64,000 nucleotides of DNA from positions 62,001 through 126,000 of the forward strand of contig JAPVLO010000278.1 in the NCBI GenBank assembly GCA_027257055.1. The letters run 5' to 3'. Made by a program: the position numbers and the translations under genes. Positions 1 to 10,489 of the stretch are shown here, piece by piece. The notes under the pieces are model-generated. The model was not told the origin of the DNA. It saw nothing but the letters and a program-made list of their open reading frames with translations, and made no database searches. Every line of letters starts with the position of its first letter. Position 1 is the first letter of the stretch. The DNA comes from Cephalopachus bancanus (taxonomy: Eukaryota > Chordata > Mammalia > Primates > Tarsiidae).

Positions 1-2090
1 GTCAAAGACTGTGAGCTGATCTTTTACATTTAAGGCATTTTAATATGAATATATTGGTCATCGTGCCTCTAATTTGTATTCATTGGTGACTTCAGATGTT
101 AAACATATTTTCATATGTTTATTGGCAATTTGTATATCTTCTTTGAAAGTATTTGTCTGAGTACTTTGCTCATTTTCTAATTATTTGTTAATCTCATTAT
201 TGGATTGTAAGTGTTCTCTATGTTTTCTTGAATCACAAGTCCTTAGATTTATGCTTCTGGCTTCAGTATGTGGTTATACTTTTCTTCCTTTTCGTTTGTT
301 CAAGAATAGAATTTTTTAGTTTTGATTAAGTTCAATATATCCACTTTTTTCTTCAGTTTTACATTTATTTTGTTTCTTATCTAAGGAATAACCACAAAGA
401 AGGCAAATATTTTTTCACAATTCTTTTGAGTTCATAATTTTAGATTTTATGCTTGGGTCTACAATTCATTTTTAACTAATATTTGTCCATGGTGTGGCCT
501 AGGGCTCAAGGTGACTTTTCCCTACATTTTTATCCAACTGGTCCAGCATTGTTAAAAATCTGTCACTTCTTTCATTGACTTGCATTGCCAACCATGGCAA
601 GCGTCAAATGGCCATCTGTGTGGATTTCTAGCTCTAAATGCAATTTTCTGTGCTGTTGACCTGTATATGTTTTCCTTTATACCTCATTCTCTTTATTTTA
701 GTAACTTTGTGCAATTTTTGAAATCAATTATTATAAGACATACACGTTTTTAAAGTTTTTTTATTTTTCAGATGCTTTGTATTCCCATGTAGTTTTGAAA
801 TCAGCTTGTCGATTTCTTTTAAAAAAAACACTTTTTGGAATGTTAAAGTTGTTTTGCATCTATATAGTAAATTGAGCAAAGATGGGACTATGATAATACT
901 GAGTCTTTTGATTTGTGAACAAGCATCTCTCCATTTATTCAGGTCTTCTTTAACTTAATTCTCTCAGAAGTCTATTTTAGAATTCACTTTATAGGTTTTG
1001 CTCATCTTTTAAGTTTATCCTTAAATGTATTATATTTTAATGTTGTTGTAAATAGCACTTGACTCTTAAATTTATATTTTTGACAGTATAAGAAAAAAAG
1101 ATCTTTATGTTTTTATATTGTGCTCTGAAACCTTGCTAAGCACACTAATTAATTCCAATTGTTATTTTGTAGATTTTTTAAAATTTTCCATGTTCATGTT
1201 CATATTCATGCCACTTGTGTATAAAATTTTACTACTTTTTTCCAATTTATATGCAATTTATTCATTGATTTTGCCTTATTACATGAGCTAGAATCTAAAA
1301 TTTTTGGTAAAAGAATTTCCAGGTTTTTTTTTAATACGTAAAGACTTTATAGGTTTTCTATTTTTTCTTAAGACAGCTTTGACAATCTGTGACTTCTGAG
1401 TAATTTGTCCATTTAATTTAACACCAAATTTATTAGCGTAAAGTTGTACATCAAATTTCTTTCTTATTTTCTTAAGACTGTAGGATCTTAAAATCTATCT
1501 TTTACTCCTTATTACATAATATCTTCTCTTTTTTTATTATTCAGAGTTTTAAAGTTTTTATTGATCTTTGCAAAGGATCGGTTTGGTTCTATTGATTTTT
1601 TTTTCTTTGTTCATTTCCTATTTCACTAATTTTCACTCTTGTCTTTAGGTTTTTTCCCTGTGGTTATACTTGCTTTACTTTGATTATCGTTAGTTTCTTG
1701 AGGAAGTTTAGATTATTGACTTTCACAAAAGCATTTCAAACTCTATAATTCTTTTAAACATTTATTTAGCAACATTTCAAACATTTTGAAATTTTATTTT
1801 TATTCATTTAAGAAATGTATTCTAGTTTTCTCTCTGGCTTATATTTTGACCTATGGGTTACACTATAGATTTTTCAGATATCTTTCTGTGATTGATTTGT
1901 AATTAATTTCTTTATGGTGAAGAAATGTGTACTGTACAATGTCAGAATTTTTAAAATATTTTGAGATTTATTTGTGGCGAAGGATATGGCCTATCTTGGT
2001 GAATGCATTGTGTGCATTTCAAAAGAATATCTCTTCTTCAGTTTTGGGCTGGAATATTTTATCAATGACAATTAGGTCTAGGTGATGAAT
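1..2090 (-). mobile_element. Old L1 fragment, antisense (ORF2 region)
   Basis: This AT-rich, T-rich stretch reads like the reverse complement of L1 ORF2. Recognisable antisense L1 phrases include the segments near 530-600, 1550-1700 and 1800-1900, which correspond to reverse-transcriptase-region text. All frames are broken by stops, so this is a dead copy of the LINE-1 reverse transcriptase gene. No poly(A)/poly(T) end or target-site duplication is visible, and the left border lies outside the window. The subfamily cannot be set by eye; divergence suggests an old L1M-type element. Confidence 0.6.
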
Positions 2091-2564
2091 AAAATTGCTT
2101 CAATCTTTTATAATCTTCCAAAGACATATTTCTAATATTTACCTTAAATTGACAATATTTTTATATTTAAAAATGTTAGGAGACATGTGGCTGGTGACCC
2201 TGAGCCATGCTGGCCTCAGAAGTGGACCTTGGACTTACACGGGACAAGGGAAGGTCCTGCTGTGTCACCACACTCTGCAGCAGTAGGTCTTTGACATCAT
2301 CAACTTAATCTTCAAGTACTTATTAAGAATCTTGTTGGATTACATTACCTGAAGATGTAGGCTCCATTCTATTACATTAGAATTCACTAGATAAGTGAAA
2401 ATATAAAGACCTGAGTATTTTTTTAATGGAGTTATGTTGAGTTTTGCTCCTGGCATCCTTTTCAGGGATTTCTGCTAAATCTTGAACTTATTTTCCTTCC
2501 TTTTTCAGAAATCCATGAGCCTCACCTCCAATTTATATATTTGGAGTTTAGCTCAAGCTTAGTT
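2091..2564. other. Unassigned stretch
   Basis: No repeat family, splice-flanked exon or RNA gene is recognised. A short GC-richer patch at about 2185-2285 has an open frame of 63 codons without recognisable protein features. Confidence 0.5.
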
Positions 2565-2905
2565 AGTGCTGTGGTTGAGTGCGTCCCCTAAAGTTGTATG
2601 TGTTAGAAACTTAATCCCCAACACAACAGCATTTAGAGGTGGGGCTTAATAAAAGGTGCTCCATCATGAAGTCTGCCCTCATGAATTGATTAGTGTCAAG
2701 ACTGTGGGCGTAGGTTTGTTACAAATGCAAGTTTAGCCTCTCTAGTCCTCCCTCCTGCTTTCTGCCATAGGAAGATACAGTTGGAAGATGCTTGCCAGAT
2801 GCCGGAGTCATGTTCTTGGACTTCCAGCCTCCAGAACCAAAATACATTTCTGTTCATTATGAATTACCCAATCTGTATTCTGTTATACAATATAGGGTGG
2901 ACTGT
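2565..2905 (+). mobile_element. MLT1A-like MaLR LTR (solo)
   Basis: The order of phrases matches a MaLR LTR of the MLT1A type in sense orientation. It begins with a tggttgagtgcgtcccc-like start and continues through the aacttaatccccaa block, the aggtggggct block and the tcatgaattgatta block. It then has a gatgc-gccgg block, the ttggacttccagcctccaga block and a gaattacccaatctgtattc end. These LTRs belong to ancient non-autonomous ERVL-related retrotransposons. No internal MaLR sequence follows, so it is a solo or truncated LTR. A 94-codon open frame from 2792 is a shadow of the LTR. Borders are approximate to 10-20 bases. Confidence 0.75.
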
Positions 2906-3453
2906 CAGAATCAACTGAGGACATCCGAAAAGGCTGTTCAAAGAAAGCGGTTTTTGATCTTTGCCCTGGACTTGAATCTGGGAGGATTCAGGGTGGAGAT
3001 GACAGTAGGCAAATTACATCACAAGGACTCAGCACTAACAAGACCAGAGACAAAGACTGGTGAGACTGGACACTAGTGAGACATTGCCTCCACCTGTGGC
3101 TACTAAGGTAGTACACAGCTCCTTGATGACGTGAGCCAACAAAGGTATTTCACTCTTCTCTAAGTTAGTGTGAGTGTTTTGCTTTGTTTCGTTTTGTTTT
3201 TTTCCTGTTGCCTGAAGCTGTCAGGGCCCAACATGACTCAGTATTATCAGAAATCCCAAATTGTATAAGAGTGCCAGTGTGTGTTCACTGGTGTCCTTTT
3301 CTGAGTAAGCCCCAAGGGATACTAAATATATGTGTTCTGTTCATCTCTGCACCTTCCCTGTTACACTGAAATTTCTTCCGGGTATTGTCAAGGAGAGTGG
3401 GAAATAGCCATCTGCGTCCTATAATTTTGAATGCTTAGGATGACTAGTTAAAT
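2906..3453. other. Unassigned stretch
   Basis: Unique-looking sequence between the LTR and the Alu. No gene, RNA or repeat is recognised. It contains a short T/G-rich patch near 3180-3205. Confidence 0.5.
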
Positions 3454-3739
3454 ATTCTTTTGGTAAGCCAGGCTCGGTGTGAGGCTGAGATGAGTGGATT
3501 GCCTGAGCCCGCAAGTTTGAGACCCGCCTGGGCAACTTGACGAGACCTCATCTCTACAATAAAACAAAAATCAACTGGGCGTCGTAGCACGCGCCTGTAA
3601 TTCCAGCTACTTTGGAAGGCTGAGGCGGAAGGATCGCCCAGAGCCCAGCAGGTCGAGGCTGCGGTGGCCGGGAGCGGCCACTGCACTCCAGTCTGGGCGA
3701 CAGAGTGAGACTCCAACTCAAAAAAAAATTCTTTTGGTA
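3454..3739 (+). mobile_element. Alu SINE, sense, with target-site duplications
   Basis: A dimeric Alu body lies at about 3466-3720, followed by a short A tail. A 12-base duplication, attcttttggta, flanks it at 3454-3465 and 3728-3739, so the insertion is intact at both ends. The left arm is slightly shortened near 3470-3485. It carries the shared features of the local Alu type: ctacaataaaacaaaaat linker, agcccagcaggtcgaggctg, and gactccaactc at the 3' end. The 132-codon reverse-strand open frame over this element is an Alu shadow. Confidence 0.9.
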
Positions 3740-3789
3740 GAAACTTCTGGTTAAATATGGCAGAAACCTGAACTACTGAAAGGAGGGAC

Positions 3790-4440
3790 CCTGAGAATCT
3801 TAGGATAGACTTAGCTTTAGTGCAGCCATTCTGCCCTAGCACAGCATTTTTGCTTAAGCTTTACCCCTGACACTTTTTGCTAAGCAATCTGCATGGCCTG
3901 CACGTCCCTCTTACCCTATAACCATTAATCTCCTTTCCTAAAGCTGACTCTCAGGACCAGTTTCCCAGCGTCAGGCCTTAGATTACTCAGATCCCTTTGA
4001 GCATGTCCAGTCCTCCTAATAATCTTTCTTCCAGGCATTCGTGTCAATACATTGTTATCAACTGTCCATAATGACCTCCAGCCCACCACCGACAGGCATC
4101 TATATATCACTGGACCTTGACAACTTCCAGCCCACCACCCAAGGCCACGAAATGTTAATGCCCGGGGATGTCAGGATCCAAGACTTATGTGGCTGTTCTC
4201 AACATCAAAGGACACAACCCCGGACATTTCTTTCATCCCAAACCCTTCTCCCACCCATGGGCCTGAAATCCCTTGTCCGAAGGGCCTTAAATATACCCAG
4301 TTTTCAGCCCTTCTGAGCCACACTCGCCTGAGTGATGGCCCCCTCTCCATCTGTGAAAGGTGAATGATAAACTTTACTTCCTTCTGCTTCTTGCTTTGTT
4401 GCAATCTTGTATTATTCCTGTGGCCCCAGCCCACCTTGCC
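3790..4440 (+). mobile_element. Possible degraded LTR
   Basis: The composition and order suggest an LTR. There is a pyrimidine-rich U3-like stretch, a TATA-like ttaaatata near 4287-4295, an R-like segment, and an AATAAA-like gaatgataaac near 4363-4373. A cttctgcttcttgctttg run follows. This resembles gammaretrovirus-like LTR architecture, but I cannot name a family. Terminal TG/CA and target duplications are not clear. Several overlapping open frames here have no recognisable protein features. It could also be unique DNA that merely resembles an LTR. Confidence 0.3.
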
Positions 4441-5479
4441 TCAGTTTTCCTTTTCAACTGCCAATCTTTGTACCCCCTCATGCACATCAGATGACGACCC
4501 CCTTCTGAAACACTTGGTGTTGGGTGCGCCTTGCAAGACCAGTTTGGTACATAAGCCCCATGGAAGTAGGTACTCTGTGGTAGCACAGAGTGCCCAGCAC
4601 GTGATGACAAGCACAGTGCGGGCACCTCCAGCCACTGGGCTGGCTCATTTCCCTGGAAACCCTCCTTGTGGAACTCTCCTGTGCTCCAGCCCTGATGGAA
4701 TGTCTGCCATCCTGGGGCACAAAAGGATAATGCAGTGTTGTCCATAGAACCATCAGGCTCCTCCCTGGGGCAGAGGCCAGAGAGAGGCAAACGTAGCTGC
4801 CTCTTACCCCACCCATGCTCCCAGGCTATTTCCCATGCTTCCCCACAATAATTCTCCTTCCTTGGAATACTATCCCTTCTTCATATACAAACAAGTTAAG
4901 TTTTGAAATACATTTCTTACTTCAGAATTGATCTTTGTTGTCTAAGTCCAAGTCCTGTTCCACTATCTTACAAATCATGCTTGAAAAGAAAAAGAGGCAA
5001 GGGCCTGAATTCTGTGTCTGGCACCAGCTGCAGTCTCCTTGGTCTCCCAGCAGCAAGGACCAGGCATGTCTGACTCACTCCTCTTCAACTCCCAGAAACC
5101 ATACGAGCAACTGCAACACATGCCAGCTCATTTAAATGTAAAGGTTGCCATTTCCCTTTGTTTTTTCTTTTGTTTCTAAGTGGAAATGAGAAGCAAGACA
5201 CGAAGAATCAGGATCTGTATCAGGAAAAGTAGTCAAAGCAGCAAAGCCAGGAGGGAGCAGCTCAGAGTCACCTCAGCATTAGTGCATGCTCCAGTAACCC
5301 AGAGAAGGAACTTGCTTGCATCTCACATTTTGCTGGAAAAACCTATGTAAGATTCCAAGGCATTATTTGACACATTTTTTCAATACCAATGGAGCAATGG
5401 AGCGTTTACATGTTTTTATGTATCTGAATAAATCCAAATGTGGAGAAAGTTATTAGATGAGCACTAGCCTCCAATCATT
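4441..5479. other. Unassigned stretch
   Basis: Moderately GC-rich to 4820, then average composition. Open frames on both strands overlap at 4364-4816 in several phases at once, which is what stop-poor sequence gives, not a coding gene. No RNA gene or clear repeat is seen. Confidence 0.5.
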
Positions 5480-6510
5480 AAGAACATGTCACCTCTTTGG
5501 AAGACAGTGTGGTGATTTCTGAAAGGACTAGAAATTGACCTTCCATATGACCCGGCAATCCCCCTATTGGGACTATACCTAGAGGAACTCAAATCATTCT
5601 GCAAAAAAGATACCTACACACACATGTTCGTTGCAGCTCTATTCACAATAGCAAAAACATGGAAACAGCCATGCTGCCCATCGAAACTGACTGGATAAAA
5701 AAAAATGTTGAATATAAAAGAATTTTGGTGCCAGTAATGACTCCACACCCGGCCAGGACCAAGAGACTTATTAAAAGGGGCTGTTACAGAGAGGATCTGT
5801 AACAGAGGAAAAAAAGAAAAAGAGAGAGAGAGTTGCCGGGAGAAAGCTGTATTTATAAGCCTGACAGGGGCCGGAAGGGGCTGTGCTATGTTCCTATTGG
5901 AGGAGCTGCATGGGAGTAGGGTGGGGCCGATGCCTTGTTATAGTCCTATTGGACGCATAACAGAGCTGGCTAAGGATTGGAGGCTTGCAGGTTTGAAATT
6001 CGCGCACGTGGGGAATTGTGCTCACAGAAGCCAGGACCCAGGGCCTTTGTTGTCTGGTGTGTCCTCACCATGCTCGGCACCATTCTGGAAGCCGCCCTTC
6101 TGGTCGCTTCCTGCACCCTTCAGAATATACACAATGGAATATTATGCAGCCATAAAGAAGGACAAACATATGGACTTCATAGCAACTTGGATGAATTTAG
6201 AGTTGATCATACTCAGTGATCTATCACAGAATCAAAGAACAGAGTACCATATGCTCTCACTTATAATCGAACCTTGAACAATTATCATAATACTATAAGA
6301 AAGGGATTGGCAGTAGTGGGACACTGCCAAGGGAGGATGGTGGGAAATGGCAGTTGAGGGAAACTGCCAGGGGAGGGAGGGGCACATCTCATCAACAAGG
6401 GTACCTGCATAATGAACATTTGTGTACCTAACCTGAATTGTACCCCACATCTTTAAAATCAAAATAAATAAATAACATAAAATAAAAATCAGGGAAAAAA
6501 AGAACATGTC
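5480..6510 (+). mobile_element. 5'-truncated L1 3' end, sense, with target-site duplications
   Basis: The insertion runs from 5491 to about 6500 and is flanked by aagaacatgtc at 5480-5490 and 6500-6510. It contains the last part of L1 ORF2, a lineage-type 3' UTR, and an A-rich tail at about 6455-6500. ORF2 landmarks are the gacccggcaatccccctatt block and the attatgcagccataaag block. The ORF2 portion is broken by stops and split by the antisense LTR at 5726-6122. The 3' UTR resembles those at 11123-11269 and 31597-31945. The L1 must predate the LTR nested in it. Confidence 0.88.
5726..6122 (-). mobile_element. Solo LTR, antisense, nested in L1
   Basis: A 397-base block interrupts the L1 ORF2 text. 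It starts TG and ends CA on the plus strand, with near-identical 6-base flanks: gaattt at 5720-5725 and gaatat at 6123-6128. Read on the minus strand it has LTR order: three CCAAT boxes (ATTGG on plus at 5976-5980, 5948-5952 and 5896-5900), a TATA box at 5851-5858, a CT-rich stretch, then an AATAAG-type poly(A) signal near 5768-5773. This is gammaretrovirus-like (ERV1) LTR architecture. No retroviral genes accompany it, so it is a solo LTR left by recombination. Plus-strand open frames across 5888-6277 are shadows. Confidence 0.75.
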
Positions 6511-8175
6511 CTCTTTTTTTATAGTCTATATTGATGATGTTTAGGTAATAAACCTAACAGGGAAAAAATGAAATTATAGCCATTGAAATGAAAATTGACT
6601 GACATCTGAGCCAAGAAAATCAACATCTAATGAAACAACTGCATATACTCCCCTCTTGCCCCTTGCTAAATTATTCTCATATTTGTTATGCCAGATCTCA
6701 ACAATATCAAATACCAATATCAAATGTAAAAATAAATATTTTTATCTCTTTACTAATTTCTATAACTTTATTGTGTCTTTACTTTTGCCAAAAAATAATA
6801 ATAAGGCAAAAACATGGTACAAGTTTTCAGAATTGGTTGACACTTGGTAGGCAGGACAGGATTCCTATGACTGTGGAAACAGCAAGTACCAAGTGCTGGA
6901 ATGTGCATGAGGCAAGGTGACCCCCTGGTGGGAAGGAGTGAGGAGGTGAGAATCTTGCCCTGCACCAAGGTGTCTCTCAGAAGCTCCCTTTGTGTCCAGG
7001 TGAGATGATGCTCATGTACTCTATGGTCCACTTTCCTCGAGATTCATCAGTTGGCCCCTTAGAAACCATTTTCATTTTTACAAATATAATTTATCTTCGA
7101 TGTACATATTTTACTTTATTTTTAATGGTTCCTCGCTCACCATACTCGTTTTCATTTTCTGATTTGGAAGTCTCCAAGCCATGGGATCGCTTGGCTTTTG
7201 CAGTAGTCTGTGGCTTTCTAAAGATGATTTGATATGGAGAAGTCAGAATGTTGGCCAAGCATCCTACATCCATTTTCTGTGATCCTTTCTAATCTGTTTC
7301 GTATCAGTGTCAATAAGCATTAGCACTACAGTTTGGATGTTGATTTTATCCACACCAGCAATAAAAAGTAGCTGATGAGTAGGTGGAGCCACTTTATCCA
7401 AAATATTGTATAACGAGGCCCTTAAATAGCACGATGAAAACTCTTTCTTATTAGGCGCATATGTAGCAACCCACAACTCCTGCTTTTAATAATATTTGAC
7501 TCCATAGCTCAAATAAATTTTTTAAATGCCAGTGCTAAAAAAGACTCGCAAGCCTTGCTGAAAAAAAAGTTTCAAAAACAATCATGTCCACAGGCTTGGT
7601 GAAAGAAAAAAACTCAGAAAATGCAGCTTGTTTCAAAACATTTCTCTTTCAACATATACTACTTTCGTAGGGTTGTTTTCTTCTTTGCGGGCTTGACTGA
7701 GAAAACGAATTCTCATTCAGGATTAGAAATTGGTACAGACCAGCAGGTTTACCCTCGGAAATGTTCAGGGTTCTGTTGGGGTTGCTGGAAGTTCGACCCA
7801 GATGGGTGCTCTGGTTTCTCAGTTCTGGTTTCTGGCCTGTATCTCCACTGAATGCTCACCGCCTTTCTGACACCTGACCCACCAGACCCTGCCCTTCTGA
7901 GCTGTGACCTCGGTTCACAGCTTCCAGAGAGGTCACTTTCCATGAGGCTGGCCCAACCTCTTAAGCCAAACAGAAGAAGAACGCCCAGTGGGAAGCAGAG
8001 GGAGTGGGTGACCAGAGTCGTTATCCAGACATACAGTGAGTAAGTCCTCGAGCTTGGGTTGCCAGGTTCAGGGTCCTGGGCATATGTCCAGCTCTCCATC
8101 CTGTTGTACACAGGGGGGACAGGGAAGATGAAGAAAGTCCGACTCTGGCTTCAAGTAGTAGAAAACCATGAATAA
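6511..8175. other. Unassigned stretch
   Basis: Mostly unique sequence. A reverse-strand protein-like patch at about 7090-7500 is listed separately. The rest shows only short chance frames and A-rich patches near 7560-7620. Confidence 0.5.
7091..7500 (-). pseudogene. Possible unidentified pseudogene fragment
   Basis: Two reverse-strand open frames abut with a phase change near 7264-7273: 70 codons (7264-7476), then 60 codons (7091-7273). The first contains the peptide QLLFIAGVDKINIQ and ends with a charged KQIRKDHRKWM stretch, which looks more protein-like than its surroundings. I do not recognise the family, and no poly(A) tail or exon border is visible. It may be chance. Confidence 0.15.
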
Positions 8176-8500
8176 CAATAATAAGGTGAGCCGGGCTCGG
8201 TGGCTCAGCCTGTAATCCTGCGCCTTTGGGAGGCTGAGGTGAGTGGATTGCCTGAGCCCCGCGGGTTCGAGACCTGCCTGGGCAGGGAGACCTCATCTCT
8301 ACAATAAGTCAAAAAATCAGGCGGGCGTGGTAGTGCATGCCTGTAATTCTGGCTACTCGGAAGGCTGAGGTGGAAGGATCGCCGGAGCCCAGCAGGTTGA
8401 GGCTGCGGTGGCTGGGAGCGGCCGCTGCACTCCAGTCTGGGTGACAGAGTGAGACTCCAACTCAAAAAAAAAAAAAACAAAAAAAGCAATGATAAGGTGA
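8176..8500 (+). mobile_element. Alu SINE, full-length, sense
   Basis: Body 8190-8464, A-rich tail 8465-8486, target-site duplication caataataaggtga at 8176-8189 and caatgataaggtga at 8487-8500 with one mismatch. It shows the local Alu signature clearly: ggctcagcctgtaat (bases missing relative to the usual ctcacgcctgtaat), gcgcctttgggagg, gtggattgcctgagcc, cctcatctctacaataa, gatcgccggagcccagc and gactccaactc. The retained CpGs suggest a fairly recent insertion. Confidence 0.95.
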
Positions 8501-9867
8501 AGCTCGTGGAATTGCCATTTTTTCATAGGTCAGGGCAAAGAATGCTGGTAAATTCATAGATTTCCACCCAATTAAGAATGTACATATTCTTTAATGTCTT
8601 TTGGGAAGTGTAGAGGTTGGAAGGGCTAATGCCGACCTAGGGATCCTCCCCTTCCCTGACTTCCGCTCAGACTCCAGGGCAACTATAGCACCTCTAGTCC
8701 TAGTGTCTCAAGGCAGGAATGGAGGGAAAGAGGATGATGCTCTTTCCAGGGACGCAGTATTTTCCAGAAATGACCCAGCTAAACTCCTTGGCCATACATG
8801 GGTTTACCATGGCCAGTTGGGGTAAAGGGGCATGAGATGGACACGCTCCTTCCTCAGGCATAGTCAGCATTGGTCACAGGTGAGTGGGGACTGGTGGGGA
8901 TGGGACACACACCTGCCTGGAGCTCCAGCAGAGGTCAGCACCTTTAACCAGAAAGGAGATCAAACAAGATGCTAGAAGTCACCATGCTCCCAGTCTTCCC
9001 ACAGGCCAGGCTGTATGGACCATCAGGAGCCGTGGGCTGCCCAGGATGAAGACACCTACCTCCAGGAGCAGTGGCCGGACCCTCCTTGTCTACCCTGGGT
9101 GCGTAGCCCTGACTTTGGCCTTTCATTCAACTGTTCTTTTGTCTAAGAAATGACCACAGAGTGCCGTGTGTGTTAGGAGCCCTGGAGGGTTCTAGATATA
9201 CAAAGAGAAGGAGCAGTGGTATCCCCTTAAAGTACTCATGGTCCCAAGTGGAGCCTGTAGTAAAATGAGGGGACGGAGTCACTCACTCCCAGCATCGTTG
9301 GTGGGCATGCACCCCTGTGTTGTGGATGTCAGGCTGCTGGCATTGAGGCTGAGCAGAACCTATGGCCACCACGCTGCCTCCTTTGGGGCTCTGACTATGC
9401 TGATTCCAACCCCTCCAACCCACACACCCGAGACCAGGGAGGGCCACGACATTCTCTCCCCCTTGACATTCTCAAAGGAAGAACATGGGATCCAAGAAAA
9501 ACGAAGGAAGAAGAGGGAGTTGGGTCCTTTTGCCACATCACACAAGCGTACAATAGGCCCCGTCGACGGTCCCTCTTTTATGGTTCTCACTCCATCCACC
9601 CCTCACCTTCACCCTCAAGCTCCCCTCACTCCCTGCCATGAGGGAGCTGGGCAGAGTCAGAGGCCGAGGGTGAGTACAAAGACCAGCTTCCTCTGTCCTC
9701 CCAGTGTGACTTGCAAGTGCCATCACTTGTGTGCTGGGACAGTATCGGGATATCCAAACAAGGCTTTAGCCATCACTTTCTGAAGAAAAATAAAAACACA
9801 TGGAGCTGTTGTAAGCAGCATATGGTGGGGACTTGAAGCTTCTCACAGTGTTCTTCCTTACCTAGGG
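8501..9867. other. Unassigned stretch with a 181-codon open frame
   Basis: Moderately GC-rich unique sequence. A plus-strand frame at 9238-9783 runs 181 codons and stops just before an AATAAA at 9788-9793. It is proline- and histidine-rich with no domain or signal peptide that I recognise, and other frames overlap it on both strands. A chance frame is more likely than a gene. Confidence 0.4.
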
Positions 9868-9868
9868 A

Positions 9869-9912
<44 letters not shown>
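9868..9912 (+). repeat. (GT)n microsatellite
   Basis: An almost pure GT run of about 45 bases with one TT interruption near 9881. It creates a run of alternating Cys-Val codons in an overlapping frame. Confidence 0.97.
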
Positions 9913-9916
<4 letters not shown>

Positions 9917-10489
9917 ATTTTATTAACTTTAACTACAGTAAAACCAAGAAAACCTAGTCCTTTTCCCCCTAAACTCTCCCTAGGTGGCTCTAAAAAAATA
10001 AAAACATGTTCTCATGTAGCCACAATATCATCACTGAACTTTATACGATTTTTAAAAACATTTAAAGTATCCAACACCTACTACGTTTTCAAGTGTTCAC
10101 CTCACTGTTCCATGAGCTGAAAAGCAGAAGATAGTGACCCGACTTTACCCCAGGAGAGCCTCACTCTGGGAAGGAAATTCTGAAAACAGTTCTGAAGCAG
10201 GGAGACAGCAGGTCACAGCTGCTGTAAGGGGAACGACAGAGCAGGGTGGGCGCAGATCTTCGAATGAGTCTTGAGGTGGAATCACTTCCAAGGAGAGGAG
10301 GGCAACTGGGAAAAGTGGGGCTTGGAGGCTGGGTGGTGAAAGCAAGCAAGAAAAGATACATGTTAGGAAACCAGCAACCAAACAACCTAAAGAGTGACAA
10401 AAAGGGAATGATTTATTGTTAAGAGCAGCAACAGAAGTACTTAAACTAAGAAAGGAAGTCATCCAAACCTTTTAACTTCACCAAAATAG
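9913..10489. other. Unassigned stretch
   Basis: Unique-looking DNA. A reverse-strand 105-codon frame at 10145-10462 is leucine/serine/proline-rich without recognisable features. Confidence 0.5.

Noticed and set aside
4364..4816. Cluster of overlapping frames of 64-138 codons on both strands
   Set aside because: Simultaneous frames in several phases point to stop-poor DNA. No family features are seen.
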